Of a DNA stretch of 5,770 nucleotides, positions 5,618 through 5,770 are shown one piece after another. The translations under genes were made by a program, and so were the position numbers. This DNA comes from an uncultured Anaerobutyricum sp. (GTDB lineage: Bacteria > Bacillota > Clostridia > Lachnospirales > Lachnospiraceae): assembly GCF_934307085.1 (NCBI RefSeq), contig NZ_CAKRCF010000084.1, positions 1 through 5,770 of the forward strand, in the 5' to 3' direction. How positions within the stretch are numbered: position 1 is the stretch's first letter; each line of letters begins with the position of its first letter. The notes under the pieces were generated by a model. That model searched no databases, had not been told where the DNA came from, and saw nothing but the letters and a program-made list of their open reading frames with translations.

Positions 5618-5656
5618 AATCATAGAATTTTTAATGTGAATCAAAAAATATTCTAT
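5618..5656 (+). promoter_or_regulatory. Repeated sites upstream of the last gene
   Basis: ATAGAAT at 5622-5628 and ATTCTAT at 5650-5656 form a perfect 7-bp inverted repeat, extended inward by T-run against A-run. AATCATAGAA occurs twice as a direct repeat (5583-5592 and 5618-5627, spaced 35 bp), and TGAATCA occurs at 5581-5587 and 5637-5643. Their position just upstream of a promoter fits an operator or activator-site cluster. The regulator is unknown, and the motif differs from the ATCAAT sites near the DeoR gene. Confidence 0.35.
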
Positions 5657-5678
5657 CGTTTCCCTACAAAGAATCCTA

Positions 5679-5711
5679 TATACTGTCATTATAAACAAAA
5701 ACCGAGGAGGG
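5679..5711 (+). promoter_or_regulatory. Candidate -10 element and Shine-Dalgarno site of the last gene
   Basis: TATACT at 5679-5684 is a good -10, but the expected -35 position (about 5656-5661, TCGTTT) is poor, which would suit an activated promoter. GAGGAGGG at 5704-5711 is a near-perfect Shine-Dalgarno site eight bases before the ATG at 5720, predicting strong translation. Confidence 0.5.
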
Positions 5712-5719
5712 TACTTATA

Positions 5720-5770
5720 ATGAGAAAAAAAGTCGTAGCAATGATGATGGCAGCAGCTTTAGTAGTTTCT
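5720..5770 (+). CDS. 5' end of an exported protein gene, cut by the window edge
   Basis: Seventeen codons are visible, MRKKVVAMMMAAALVVS: a positively charged n-region (RKK) and a hydrophobic h-region, i.e. the start of a signal peptide. A strong GAGGAGGG site at 5704-5711 supports this start. In Firmicutes such a beginning behind a DeoR and HAD sugar locus commonly belongs to a lipoprotein solute-binding component of an ABC transporter, but the lipobox, if any, lies beyond the edge, so this remains inference. Other secreted or membrane-anchored proteins would look the same here. Confidence 0.75.
   Translation, partial: MRKKVVAMMMAAALVVS

Larger units (their letters stand above)
5329..5719. 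other. Intergenic region between the HAD gene and the next gene
   Basis: No gene is visible over these 391 bases. They hold the terminator at 5497-5539, a 12-bp perfect palindrome AGCTTTAAAGCT at 5544-5555 with a following AGCTTTG direct repeat, and an AT-rich stretch (5575-5660) with repeats discussed separately. The segment ends with the promoter and Shine-Dalgarno site of the next gene. Confidence 0.6.

Overview
The window looks like a chromosomal segment from a low-to-mid G+C Firmicute, most likely a gut Clostridium/Lachnospiraceae-type anaerobe. Shine-Dalgarno sites are strong and purine-rich, UTG-type starts are used, promoters resemble sigma-A sites, and the gene content (TetR with a short helical C-terminal domain, NhaC-family antiporter, DeoR regulator, Cof-type HAD phosphatase) fits. 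This placement is inferred from style; no rRNA, tRNA or phylogenetic marker is present.

Layout: (1) 1-75 is the last 24 codons of an unidentified gene. (2) 146-305 is a long hairpin-forming repeat. (3) 646-1203 is a TetR-family regulator, and 1482-3137 (TTG start) is a 551-residue NhaC-family Na+/H+ antiporter. Between them lie a strong promoter and, downstream of that promoter, a terminator-like hairpin, so the antiporter may have an attenuated leader. (4) 3183-3340 is a second copy of the hairpin repeat, sitting between the convergent ends of the antiporter and the next gene. (5) 3432-4190 on the minus strand is a DeoR-family regulator. It is divergent from 4537-5328, a Cof-type HAD phosphatase. 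Their intergenic region holds a cluster of ATCAAT/ATTGAT half-sites, including two matching 19-bp palindromes, and a good promoter facing the phosphatase. (6) A terminator follows the phosphatase, then an AT-rich regulatory stretch, and the first 17 codons of a gene whose product begins with a signal peptide (5720 onward, cut by the window edge).

Two functional blocks are suggested. The TetR and antiporter genes appear to be a regulator-plus-transporter pair, bracketed by two direct copies of the same hairpin repeat. The DeoR regulator, the HAD phosphatase and the exported protein look like part of a carbohydrate-use locus: DeoR proteins usually sense phosphorylated sugars and HAD-IIB enzymes often dephosphorylate sugar phosphates. 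The specific sugar and the antiporter's ion cannot be read from the sequence.

The most unusual signal is the hairpin repeat pair. Over a 98-nt core the copies differ at eight positions, and all eight are C/T on the plus strand. Their outer stem arms have different sequences, yet each copy's arms remain self-complementary. That pattern would be expected from a structure-constrained element, possibly acting as RNA.
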